Positions 1 through 6,452 of a stretch of DNA of 11,553 nucleotides are shown in pieces (the first letter of the stretch is position 1; every line of letters begins with the position of its first letter). Origin of the DNA: REBR01 sp033721915 (GTDB taxonomy: Bacteria > Pseudomonadota > Gammaproteobacteria > Pseudomonadales > Oleiphilaceae); the NCBI GenBank assembly GCA_033721915.1, contig JAWWAC010000078.1:1-11553 (forward strand), written 5' to 3'. The notes under the pieces were generated by a model, which saw only the letters and a program-made list of their open reading frames with translations, was not told where the DNA came from and did not search any database. The translations under genes were made by a program, and so were the position numbers.

Positions 1-482
1 ATCTTGGCCAGCATTTCCGCGGTCATGCCCATCATGTTGGAGGCCTTGGCGGAGTACTTGGATGCGGCCGGGTTGTGGTCAAAGCCCTTGGTCATGGGGA
101 TGTGGCCCATGTGCTCCACACCACCCACCACAAACACATCGCCGTTGCCGGTCTGGATGGCCTGTGCGGCGGTGTGGATGGCGCTCATGGCGGAGCCGCA
201 CAGGCGGTTCACGGTCTGGGCACCGGTTTCGTGGGGCAGACGGGTCAGCAGTGCCATCTGGCGGGCAATGTTGAAGCCCTGCTCACCGGACTGGTTGACA
301 CAGCCCCAGATCACATCCTCCACGTCTTTCGGGTTCAGCTTGGGATTGCGCTCAAACAGGGCTTCTACCAGGGCGGCGGACAGGGTCTCGGCGCGCACAT
401 TGCGGAAACAGCCGTTCTTGGCCTTGCCCATTGGCGTCCGTACGCAATCGACGACGACAACGTCTTTCGGATTCAGGCTCAT
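1..482 (-). CDS. fadA: 3-ketoacyl-CoA thiolase FadA, N-terminal part (cut by left edge)
   Basis: FadA is the thiolase (beta) subunit of the fatty-acid oxidation complex: it cleaves 3-ketoacyl-CoA with CoA to give acetyl-CoA and a shortened acyl-CoA, in the cytoplasm. Only the first 160 codons are present; the reading frame runs off the left edge. Visible thiolase features are the start VVVDCVRTPMGKAKNG, the EQGFNIARQ segment, and the nucleophile motif NRLCGSAMSA with the acyl-accepting cysteine at about residue 95, followed by GGVEHMGHIPM and MMGMTAEMLAK. All match remembered E. coli and Pseudomonas FadA. The ATG at 482 is preceded by GGAG with an 8-nt spacing. The gene follows fadB on the same strand after 34 nt, with no terminator-like hairpin between, so the two form a fadBA operon. 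Identification is confident; the missing C-terminus should carry the second catalytic cysteine. Confidence 0.96.
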   Translation of the reverse strand, partial: MSLNPKDVVVVDCVRTPMGKAKNGCFRNVRAETLSAALVEALFERNPKLNPKDVEDVIWGCVNQSGEQGFNIARQMALLTRLPHETGAQTVNRLCGSAMSAIHTAAQAIQTGNGDVFVVGGVEHMGHIPMTKGFDHNPAASKYSAKASNMMGMTAEMLAK

Positions 483-516
483 AGATCTTTCTCCGTTGGG
501 AAAACTCGTTCAACGA

Positions 517-2664
517 TTAACCGTGAAATTTCTTACCGGCTTTGGCCATTTCACGCATGCCTTCGGTGGGCTGGTACAGAGGACCCAGGTCCTTGTACTT
601 GTCTGCCATCTTGCAGAAGGCATCCAGACCCATATCGTCGATGTAACGCAGGGCACCACCACGGAACGGCGGGAAGCCGATACCGAAGATCAGGCCCATA
701 TCCGCCTCGGCGGGGGTTTCGACGATGCCGTCTTCCAGGCAACGGACCGTTTCAATACACAGCGGCAGCATCATGCGCTCGATGATCTGCTCATCGGTGA
801 ACTCTTCCTGCTTTTGCACAATCGGCTTGAGCAGCTTGTAGGACTCTTCGTCCACCACTTTTTTCTGGCGGCCTTTCTTGTCCAGCTCGTAGCGGTAGAA
901 GCCCGCGTCGCTCTTCTGGCCGAGACGCTTGTTCTCGTACATCACGTCGATGGCGGACTTGTTGTCGTCCTTCATGCGGTCCGGGAAGCCTTCACCCATG
1001 ACCTCGTTGGCGTGCTTGGCGGTGTCCATGCCCACCACGTCCAGCAGGTAGGCGGGGCCCATGGGCCAGCCGAACTTCTCCATGACCTTGTCCACTTTCT
1101 GGAAGTCGGCACCGTCGCGCACCAGTCCGGCGAAGCCGCCGAAATAGGGGAACAGGATGCGGTTGACCAGAAAGCCCGGGCAGTCGTTCACCACGATTGG
1201 CGTCTTGCCCATCTGACGGGCGTAGGCCACGGTGGTGGCAACGGCTTTCTCGCTGGACTTCTCGCCACGGATGACTTCCACCAGGGGCATCATGTGCACC
1301 GGGTTGAAGAAGTGCATGCCGCAGAAATTCTCCGGGCGCTTGAGGTTCTTGGCCAGGCGGGTAATGGAGATGGTGGAGGTGTTGGAGGTGAGGATGGCGT
1401 CTTTGCCGATCTTCTCCTCGGTCTCACGCAGCACGGCGTCTTTCACCTTGGGGTTTTCCACCACGGCTTCCACCACCAGGTCCACGTCGCCGAAGTCGCC
1501 GTAGTTCAGTGTGGGGGTGATACTGGCCAGTACGTCCGCCATCTTGCTAGCATTCATCTTACCCTTGTCCACACGCTTGGTCAGCTGCTTCTTGGCTTCT
1601 TTCAGACCCAGCTGGATGCCTTCCTGGTTGATGTCCTTCATCAGGATGGGGGTGCCTTTCAGTGCGGACTGGTAGGCGATGCCACCACCCATGATGCCCG
1701 CGCCCAGCACGGCGGCCAGCTTGACTTCGTTGGCCTTGTCCTCGTACTGCTTGGCGGTTTTCTTCAGCTCCTGGTCGTTCAGGAACAGCTGCACCAGAGA
1801 GGCGGCCACGTTGGTCTTGGCCATCTTGGCGAAGCCTTTGGCTTCCACTTCCAGTGCCTTGTCACGGGGCATGCCGGAGTGCTTCTGCATGACCTTGATG
1901 GCTTCCACCGGGGCCGGGTAATGGGGTCCGGCCTGGCCGGCCACAAAGCCCTTGGCGGTCTCGAAGGTCATCATGGATTCCATGGCATTGAGCTTGAGCT
2001 TGCCGGTTTTCTCTTCACGACGGGCCTTGTAGTCCAGGTCACCGGCGTTGGCCTGCTTGAGCATGGCGATGGCCGCGTCCATGAGCTTGTCGGACTTGAC
2101 CACGGCGTCCACGGCATTGAAGGCCAGTGCCTTGTCGGCGCGGTGCTCGCTGCCCATGCAGATCCACTCGATGGCGTTATCCGCACCGATCAGGCGCGAC
2201 AGACGCACAGTGCCGCCAAAGCCCGGGAAGATGCCCAGCTTGACTTCCGGCAGGCCGACCTTGGCTTTCTCGTCCATCACCCGGAAATCGGTGGACAGGC
2301 ACATCTCGAAGCCGCCGCCCAGTGCGATGCCGTTGATGGCGGTCACGGTGGGGTAAGGCAGGTCTTCGATGGCACTGAAGACCCGGTTGGCCTGCAGGTT
2401 GTTGTTCACCAGGTCTTCTTCAGGGCCGGCAAACAGGTCGGTGAATTCGTTGATATCGGCACCGACGATAAAGCCGTCCTTGGAGCTGGTGACCACCAGC
2501 CCCTTCACTTTCTTGGCTTTCTGCAGCTTCTCAGCCGCTTCGCCCAGCTCTTCGATGGTGAGACGGTTGAATTTGTTCACCGACTCCCCTTTCAGATCGA
2601 AATCCAGCTGTGCAAAACCGCCGTCAATCTCTTTAACCGTGATGGCTTTACCTTCGTAAATCAT
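517..2664 (-). CDS. fadB: Multifunctional fatty-acid oxidation complex alpha subunit FadB
   Basis: FadB carries enoyl-CoA hydratase/isomerase and L-3-hydroxyacyl-CoA dehydrogenase activities and forms an alpha2beta2 complex with FadA for aerobic beta-oxidation. The 715 residues match the usual Pseudomonas-type length. Residues 1 to about 190 are a crotonase domain with the oxyanion-hole segment NGIALGGGFEM and the two acidic catalytic residues near E120 and E140 (GLPEVKLGIFPGFGG). From about 315 comes the dehydrogenase: Rossmann motif VLGAGIMGGG (319-328), EAVVENPKVK, and the catalytic histidine H451 in GMHFFNPVH. A C-terminal dehydrogenase domain ends with GFPPFRGGALRYID. I chose the ATG at 2664 over an in-frame upstream start at 2736: it has GGAG 8 nt upstream and gives the conserved N-terminus MIYEGKAITV. 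It is the first gene of the operon, followed by fadA. Control by a PsrA-like repressor is suggested by the palindrome at 2803-2826. Confidence 0.98.
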   Translation of the reverse strand: MIYEGKAITVKEIDGGFAQLDFDLKGESVNKFNRLTIEELGEAAEKLQKAKKVKGLVVTSSKDGFIVGADINEFTDLFAGPEEDLVNNNLQANRVFSAIEDLPYPTVTAINGIALGGGFEMCLSTDFRVMDEKAKVGLPEVKLGIFPGFGGTVRLSRLIGADNAIEWICMGSEHRADKALAFNAVDAVVKSDKLMDAAIAMLKQANAGDLDYKARREEKTGKLKLNAMESMMTFETAKGFVAGQAGPHYPAPVEAIKVMQKHSGMPRDKALEVEAKGFAKMAKTNVAASLVQLFLNDQELKKTAKQYEDKANEVKLAAVLGAGIMGGGIAYQSALKGTPILMKDINQEGIQLGLKEAKKQLTKRVDKGKMNASKMADVLASITPTLNYGDFGDVDLVVEAVVENPKVKDAVLRETEEKIGKDAILTSNTSTISITRLAKNLKRPENFCGMHFFNPVHMMPLVEVIRGEKSSEKAVATTVAYARQMGKTPIVVNDCPGFLVNRILFPYFGGFAGLVRDGADFQKVDKVMEKFGWPMGPAYLLDVVGMDTAKHANEVMGEGFPDRMKDDNKSAIDVMYENKRLGQKSDAGFYRYELDKKGRQKKVVDEESYKLLKPIVQKQEEFTDEQIIERMMLPLCIETVRCLEDGIVETPAEADMGLIFGIGFPPFRGGALRYIDDMGLDAFCKMADKYKDLGPLYQPTEGMREMAKAGKKFHG

Positions 2665-2802
2665 CAACTGATCTCCAGGTTGTGATGGGTACTGTATGAA
2701 TGCGCCCGGGACAGAAGGTTTCGGTCCGGCGCTCAAAACAGTTCGTTCAGACAGGTGCTCACCCTACAGCAAATATTGGCTCACTGCCCGATGGGCACAG
2801 CA

Positions 2803-2826
2803 GAATTCATACAGTCGTTTGAATTC
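2803..2826. promoter_or_regulatory. PsrA-like palindromic operator upstream of fadBA
   Basis: An interrupted palindrome with GAATTCA and TGAATTC outer arms encloses CATAC-AGTC-GTTTG (2808-2821). The published PsrA consensus in Pseudomonas is [C/G]AAAC-N2 to 4-GTTT[G/C]; this core matches 9 of 10 half-site positions with a 4-nt spacer. PsrA is a TetR-family regulator that represses fadBA and is released by long-chain fatty acids. The site lies about 140-160 nt upstream of the fadB start. It overlaps a weak minus-strand promoter (TTGGTC-N18-TATGAA, 2806-2835) and lies 60-80 nt downstream of the stronger -10 at 2885, so it could act as a repressor or roadblock site. The palindrome is directly visible; the regulator is inferred, and another TetR-family protein is possible. 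Confidence 0.5.
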
Positions 2827-2884
2827 GGGGACCAACAATGCAAAAAAAAGCCGTCCCTTGTCAATTTGTTTCTTGAGGCTGCGA

Positions 2885-2893
2885 ATTATATCA
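2885..2893 (-). promoter_or_regulatory. Extended -10 promoter element facing fadB
   Basis: Read on the minus strand this is TGATATAAT, a perfect extended -10 (TGn-TATAAT). At 17-18 nt upstream only an A-rich hexamer is present instead of a good -35, which is tolerated by extended -10 promoters. A TTGACA lies further up (2934-2939) but pairs better in spacing with a poor CTTAAA/TTAAAA box. Transcription would start near 2878 and give a fadB leader of roughly 210 nt that contains the PsrA-like palindrome and a run of eight T at 2842-2849. No plus-strand gene is served by this element. Confidence 0.4.
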
Positions 2894-2918
2894 CAGCCTG
2901 AAAGGCCCTTTTTAAGGC

Positions 2919-2951
2919 GACCGGGATAATTCATGTCAAAAATACCCGGTC
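2919..2951. repeat. Inverted repeat GACCGGG/CCCGGTC with 19-nt spacer
   Basis: Perfect 7-bp arms (2919-2925 and 2945-2951) flank an AT-rich 19-nt spacer that contains a minus-strand TTGACA (2934-2939). The spacing of about 26 bp between arm centres is two and a half helical turns, so either a spaced operator or a hairpin is possible. It lies upstream of the extended -10 facing fadB. No family assignment is possible from sequence alone. Confidence 0.4.
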
Positions 2952-2958
2952 TTGCTGT

Positions 2959-2982
2959 AAAAAGAACGCTCAGGCCCTGAGC
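2959..2982 (-). terminator. Possible intrinsic terminator on the minus strand
   Basis: On the minus strand, GCTCAG and CTGAGC form a 6-bp stem with a 3-nt loop (2968-2982). It is followed at once by GTTCTTTTT (2959-2967), a U-rich tract that fits Rho-independent termination. The arms CTGTAA (2955-2960) and TTACAG (2985-2990) also flank the hairpin. The stem is short, so efficiency is uncertain. No annotated minus-strand gene lies upstream; the only source I can propose is the putative RNA at 2959-3129. It would also block read-through into fadB. Confidence 0.35.
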
Positions 2983-3097
2983 CCTTACAGGACTGGCGCC
3001 ATCAGGGCGGCGCGGCGGAGATGACGGTCCCGCCAACCGGATCTGATGGATGGGGGCGCCGTCCATGTCCGCCGCAAAGCCCCACAACACTGCTAAA

Positions 3098-3114
3098 CTT
3101 CAGCACAGCTGAAG
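3098..3114. promoter_or_regulatory. Perfect 7-3-7 dyad flanked by direct repeats, upstream of a promoter
   Basis: CTTCAGC-ACA-GCTGAAG is a perfect dyad. The hexamer ACTGCT lies on both sides in direct orientation (3089-3094 and 3115-3120). The centre is about 61 nt upstream of the start predicted for the promoter at 3131-3160, a typical position for an activator that contacts RNA polymerase. It does not fit the CRP or LexA consensus, so the binding protein is unknown. It may instead be a hairpin of the proposed minus-strand RNA. Confidence 0.4.
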
Positions 3115-3130
3115 ACTGCTCGGTGAGGGG

Positions 3131-3160
3131 TTGAGATTTTACCGCCCCTGAGGCCATAAC
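3131..3160 (+). promoter_or_regulatory. Sigma-70-like promoter for the secreted protein and usp genes
   Basis: TTGAGA (3131-3136; five of six consensus bases) and CATAAC (3155-3160; four of six) are separated by 18 nt. The start would fall near 3167, giving a leader of about 34 nt before the GGAG (3188-3191) and the ATG at 3201. Confidence 0.4.
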
Positions 3161-3165
3161 AACAA
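3136..3165 (-). promoter_or_regulatory. Weak opposing promoter-like pair on the minus strand
   Basis: Read on the minus strand, TTGTTG and TAAAAT are 18 nt apart. It overlaps the rightward promoter at 3131-3160 face to face, so the two could not be occupied together. It would start transcription near 3129 and feed the putative structured RNA. The -10 is good (five of six) and the -35 weak (three of six). Confidence 0.2.
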
Positions 3166-3200
3166 ACTGTCTAGATGACTTTTCAATGGAGCTCTGCCCG

Positions 3201-4034
3201 ATGACCCCTCGAGTCTTTCCAATGACACTGGCCGCCTCCCTGGCCTGGTTGCTGGCGTTACTGCTGGCGTTTCCGGTTCTGGCCGAGGAGGAGGAGAAGC
3301 AGGCCCTGGCCGGCAACCTGCTGGATTCACTGCACCAGTTTCGCCTGCAGAATTTCCTGGCCCTCAACGCCTACTACAGTTACAGCGTGACGCCGGACAG
3401 AGAGCGTATACAGGAGATCAACAACGCCATGAGCCGCTCCCGGCGGCTGCTGGAACGGGCCAGAAAGCAGGTCGGCGACTCCCTCAGCGGCAGCAGCATG
3501 GATGAACTGGCCAGCGCCTTCCGGGACTTCCAGAAGCAGATGGACACCAATGTGGCGGATATCCGCGAATCCGGCTACCCGGATCTGAGGCTGCTGTCGA
3601 ACATGGCCGAGCAGGCCCAGACACTGAGCCTGCTGTCGGAGAAGATCTACCAGCAGGTGGCCAGCCAGGGCAGGACCCCCACCCGGGAGGAGGTGCAGCT
3701 GGCCCGGGAGGCCTCCATCACCATGGCACTGATGGTAACCCGCTACTCGGCACGCACCTCTTCCTCCGTGTCGCAGGTTTTCCAGGGCGCTGACTCGGAC
3801 CGCTCCATTGACGAGCTGGCGCTGCGCTTCGATGAGCTGCTCAGGCAGCTCGATCTGCGCATGAACAACGACGGCTCACAGGACCTGCTGGCCAGGGTGA
3901 ACTCCCAGTGGGAGTTTATCCGCAATTCCTATATCCATTATGACGAGCGCAATGTCTCTTTCGTGATCAACCGTTATTCACTGCAGATCATTGACACCAT
4001 GGAAGACTTGGTGAATCGTCTGAATAACACCTGA
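3201..4034 (+). CDS. Exported, mostly alpha-helical protein of unknown function
   Basis: I do not recognise this 277-residue protein. It begins with a clear Sec signal peptide: Arg at position 4, a hydrophobic run from about 8 to 25, and a likely cleavage after FPVLA (residue 28) before an acidic EEEE. The rest, about 249 residues, looks helical and rich in Arg, Glu, Gln and Leu. It has no second membrane segment and no cysteine in the mature part. Helical stretches are about 33-60, 66-121, 127-156, 161-195 and 201-223, and a final one (235-275) contains QWEFIRNSYIHYDE. The pattern resembles four-helix-bundle sensor domains such as PilJ/NarX-type periplasmic regions, but this is a fold impression only. 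The start at 3201 is preferred because GGAG lies 9 nt upstream; an in-frame ATG at 3186 has no ribosome-binding site. It precedes a Usp gene by 21 nt on the same strand, which suggests co-transcription and a stress-related role. Confidence 0.85.
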   Translation: MTPRVFPMTLAASLAWLLALLLAFPVLAEEEEKQALAGNLLDSLHQFRLQNFLALNAYYSYSVTPDRERIQEINNAMSRSRRLLERARKQVGDSLSGSSMDELASAFRDFQKQMDTNVADIRESGYPDLRLLSNMAEQAQTLSLLSEKIYQQVASQGRTPTREEVQLAREASITMALMVTRYSARTSSSVSQVFQGADSDRSIDELALRFDELLRQLDLRMNNDGSQDLLARVNSQWEFIRNSYIHYDERNVSFVINRYSLQIIDTMEDLVNRLNNT

Positions 4035-4055
4035 CAGAAAAAGGAGCAGCAGGCG

Positions 4056-4484
4056 ATGCAATATCAACGGATTCTGGTAGCCATCGATCTCACCGACGAG
4101 GCCGATCAGGTACTGAGCCGGGCCGTGACCATGGCCAGGCAGCACGAGGCGTCACTGACACTGATGCATGTGGTGGAGCCGGTGGGATACGCCTATGGCG
4201 GTGACCTGCCGCTGGATCTGACGGAGCTGCAGCAGCAACTGGAGGACAATGCCCGTGAGCAGCTGTCCAGCTACGGCGACCGGTATGATATCAAGAACGG
4301 CGATCAGCGGATCGTGGTGGGTCGCCCCGGCGCCGAGATACGCCGCATGGCCCATGACCTGGGGGCCGACCTGACGGTGGTGGGCAGCCATGGCCGCCAC
4401 GGCCTGCAGCTGCTGCTGGGCTCCACCGCCAACGCCGTGCTGCACGGGGCGGAAAACGACGTGCTGGCCGTTCGGGTGCGTTAG
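4056..4484 (+). CDS. Universal stress protein, UspA family
   Basis: This is a single-domain 142-residue cytoplasmic protein of the Usp (Rossmann-like alpha/beta) family, small nucleotide-binding or dimerising proteins induced under stress and growth arrest. Visible features are the start YQRILVAIDLTDEAD (conserved first strand with Asp11), SLTLMHVVEP, and the C-terminal DLTVVGSHGRHG-x5-GSTANAVLH (106-130). This resembles the ATP-binding G-2x-G-9x-G(S/T) motif, but only eight residues separate the second and third glycines (113 and 122), so ATP binding is not certain. AAGGAG (4041-4046) lies 9 nt before the ATG. It follows the exported helical protein by 21 nt and ends 27 nt from the convergent uup gene. 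Family membership is confident; which Usp paralogue is not clear, so no symbol is given. Confidence 0.95.
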   Translation: MQYQRILVAIDLTDEADQVLSRAVTMARQHEASLTLMHVVEPVGYAYGGDLPLDLTELQQQLEDNAREQLSSYGDRYDIKNGDQRIVVGRPGAEIRRMAHDLGADLTVVGSHGRHGLQLLLGSTANAVLHGAENDVLAVRVR

Positions 4485-4511
4485 CCGGGCATCTCTGACC
4501 GGCTGCCGGCC

Positions 4512-6452
4512 CTAGCCTCCGGCCTGTTCGGCCATCTCCTCAAGCTCCATCCAGCGGGCAATGCGTGCCTCAAGGGCCTGCTCCGCCTGCTGCAGTTGCG
4601 CCAGCGTGCTGTCGATGGTGGCCTGGTCTTTCCGGTAAAAACCCGGATCCCCGACGGTCTCCGTCAGTGCGCTGATCTGCTCTTCCAGCGCACGGATTTC
4701 TTCCGGGCTCTGTTCCAGCTCCCTCTGCAGCTTGTAACTCATCTTGTTGCTGCCTGAGCGGTCCCTGTTGCGCCCTTTTTTGCCGCTACCGGTCCCCTGC
4801 CCTTCCTGGGCCGGTGGCTTGGAAGCGCGGGACTGAACCCCCTGGCCCAGCTCGGAGACAAAGCGCCCGCCGTGCTCACGCCAGTCCGTGTAGCCACCCA
4901 CGCTCTGCTCCACACCACCATGGCCGTCCAGGAACAGCAGGCTGCCCACCACATTGTCGAGAAATTCCCGGTCGTGACTGATCAGGATGACCGTGCCCTG
5001 GAAGTCCACCAGCTGGGCTTCCAGCAGTTCCAGTGTGTCCACATCCAGGTCGTTGGTGGGCTCGTCCAGTACCAGTATGTTGGCAGGCTTGCTGAACAGC
5101 TTGGCCAGCAGCAGACGGGCCCGCTCGCCACCGGAGAGCACACTGACCCGCGAGCGGGCCCGTTCCGGGGTGAACAGGAACTCGTTGAGATAGCCCAGCA
5201 CATGCTTGCTCTGGCCGTTGATCTCGATGAACTCACGGCCGTCCGCCAGGTTGTCCAGTGCGGTCTTGTCCGGGTCCAGCTCGTGACGCAGCTGGTCGAA
5301 GTAGGCCACGGCCTGCTTGGTGCCGCGCCTGACGGTGCCGCTGTCCGGCTCCAGATCCCCCAGCAGCAGCCGCACCAGTGTGGTCTTGCCGGAGCCGTTT
5401 TCACCGATCAGGCCCACCTTGTCGCCACGCAGCATCACCAGGTCCAGATCCCGGATGACGTCCCGCCCGTCGAAGCCGACACTGGCCTTGTCCGTCTCCA
5501 CCACAATCTTGCCGGAGCGGTCGGCCCCCTCGATGGCCATGGCAGTGCTGCCGCTGCGCTCACGGCGCTGGCGGTGTTCTTCCCGCATGGCTTTCAGGGC
5601 CCGCACACGGCCCATGTTACGGGTCCGGCGGGCCTTGATGCCCTGGCGGATCCATTTCTCTTCCTGGGCCAGACGCTTGTCGAACAGCGCACTCTGGCGC
5701 TCCTCGTCCTCGAGGGCCTTTTCCTTCATTTCCAGGTACTTGTCGTAGTTGCCCGGCCAGGAGCTGAGCTGACCACGGTCCAGCTCAACGATGCGGGTGG
5801 CCATGGCCCGGATAAAGGCCCGGTCGTGACTGACAAACAGCAGTGCCCCGGAGAACTGGGACAGGGTGTTTTCCAGCCAGCGGATGGCGGGCACGTCCAG
5901 GTGGTTGGTGGGCTCGTCCAGCAGCAGTAGGTCCGGCTCCGTCACCAGTGCGCGGGCCAGCAGAACACGGCGCTGCCAGCCCCCCGAGAGAGTCCCCAGG
6001 GTCACCTCCGGGTCCACCTGGAACTGTTCCAGAATCTGGCGGATGCGCTGATCCAGACGCCAGCCGTCCAGTGCCTCCAGTTTTTCCTGCACCGCCATCA
6101 GCTGGTTCAGGTGGGCCTCACTGCCATCCCCCATGGACAGTTCATGGAACTGCTCGAGCAGCGCGCCGGTTTCCGGGAAGGCCTCCGCCACCACCTGGTA
6201 GGCGCTCTTGTGGTGGTCCCGTGGCAGCTCCTGGGGCAGCACCGCCACACGGGCCCCTTCTGCCACGCGCACTGTGCCCTCGTCCGGGGTGATCTCGCCG
6301 CTGATCAGGCCCAGCAACGAGGATTTGCCCTCGCCGTTGCGGCCCAGCAGGCAGACCCGCTCGCCCCGTTCGATACGCAGCTCCGCCTGATCCAGCAGGG
6401 GCTTCATGCCGAATGACAGATGCAGTGATTCAGCGCTTAACACAGTGCTCAT
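4512..6452 (-). CDS. uup: ABC-F family ATPase Uup
   Basis: Uup is a soluble tandem-ATPase ABC-F protein that acts on ribosomes or DNA structures; loss in E. coli raises transposon excision. ABC-F members engage the ribosomal E site. The 646 residues show the family order. First comes the ABC domain with Walker A GRNGEGKS (37-44), signature LSGGWQRRV (155-163), Walker B LLLLDEPTNHLD (175-186) and switch His in VSHD. A charged linker (about 240-310) corresponds to the tRNA-contacting segment. The second ABC domain has GENGSGKT (350-357), LSGGERARLLLA (439-450) and ILVLDEPTNDLD (459-470). A basic segment (about 540-570) leads to a C-terminal coiled coil (575-643), which distinguishes Uup from EttA and YbiT. 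Both sites keep the catalytic Glu. I chose the ATG at 6452 (MSTVLSAESLHL): it has GGGA 6 nt upstream and matches family starts, unlike an in-frame ATG at 6524. It lies downstream of tRNA-Gly on the same strand. Confidence 0.95.
   Translation of the reverse strand: MSTVLSAESLHLSFGMKPLLDQAELRIERGERVCLLGRNGEGKSSLLGLISGEITPDEGTVRVAEGARVAVLPQELPRDHHKSAYQVVAEAFPETGALLEQFHELSMGDGSEAHLNQLMAVQEKLEALDGWRLDQRIRQILEQFQVDPEVTLGTLSGGWQRRVLLARALVTEPDLLLLDEPTNHLDVPAIRWLENTLSQFSGALLFVSHDRAFIRAMATRIVELDRGQLSSWPGNYDKYLEMKEKALEDEERQSALFDKRLAQEEKWIRQGIKARRTRNMGRVRALKAMREEHRQRRERSGSTAMAIEGADRSGKIVVETDKASVGFDGRDVIRDLDLVMLRGDKVGLIGENGSGKTTLVRLLLGDLEPDSGTVRRGTKQAVAYFDQLRHELDPDKTALDNLADGREFIEINGQSKHVLGYLNEFLFTPERARSRVSVLSGGERARLLLAKLFSKPANILVLDEPTNDLDVDTLELLEAQLVDFQGTVILISHDREFLDNVVGSLLFLDGHGGVEQSVGGYTDWREHGGRFVSELGQGVQSRASKPPAQEGQGTGSGKKGRNRDRSGSNKMSYKLQRELEQSPEEIRALEEQISALTETVGDPGFYRKDQATIDSTLAQLQQAEQALEARIARWMELEEMAEQAGG

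Larger units (their letters stand above)
2959..3129 (-). ncRNA. Speculative structured small RNA between fadB and the secreted-protein gene
   Basis: On the minus strand this interval begins just after a promoter-like TTGTTG-N18-TAAAAT (3136-3165) and ends in a hairpin plus T-tract. Between them are a perfect 7-bp hairpin with a 3-nt loop at 3098-3114, and a long-range stem pairing 2995-3005 with 3043-3060 (CTGATG with CATCAG, then GGCGC with GCGCC across a 7-nt bulge). Inside that is a 5-bp hairpin (3014-3018 with 3030-3034). No convincing protein-coding frame covers it. The combination of promoter, stems and terminator is what an independent small RNA would show, but GC-rich spacers often fold by chance and the -35 is poor. 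I do not recognise any known RNA family here. Confidence 0.2.

Noticed and set aside
4..2685. An 893-codon open frame on the plus strand opposite fadA and fadB
   Set aside because: It is exactly antisense to two well-conserved genes. Its product is His/Val/Gly-rich low-complexity sequence of the kind produced by the reverse complement of GC-rich codons, and it crosses the fadB-fadA junction. The lack of stops follows from codon bias.
2893..2915. GCCT-GAA-AGGC hairpin followed by CCTTTTT on the plus strand as a terminator
   Set aside because: The stem has only 4 bp, and no plus-strand gene ends upstream of it because fadB points away.
4499..4523. CCGGC/GCCGG dyads between the convergent usp and uup stops as a bidirectional terminator
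   Set aside because: The stems are 5 bp and there is no T-tract on either strand, so it does not meet the pattern of an intrinsic terminator.
4872..5930. A 352-codon plus-strand open frame opposite uup
   Set aside because: It is an antisense shadow of the second half of the ABC ATPase, with no ribosome-binding site or recognisable domain.
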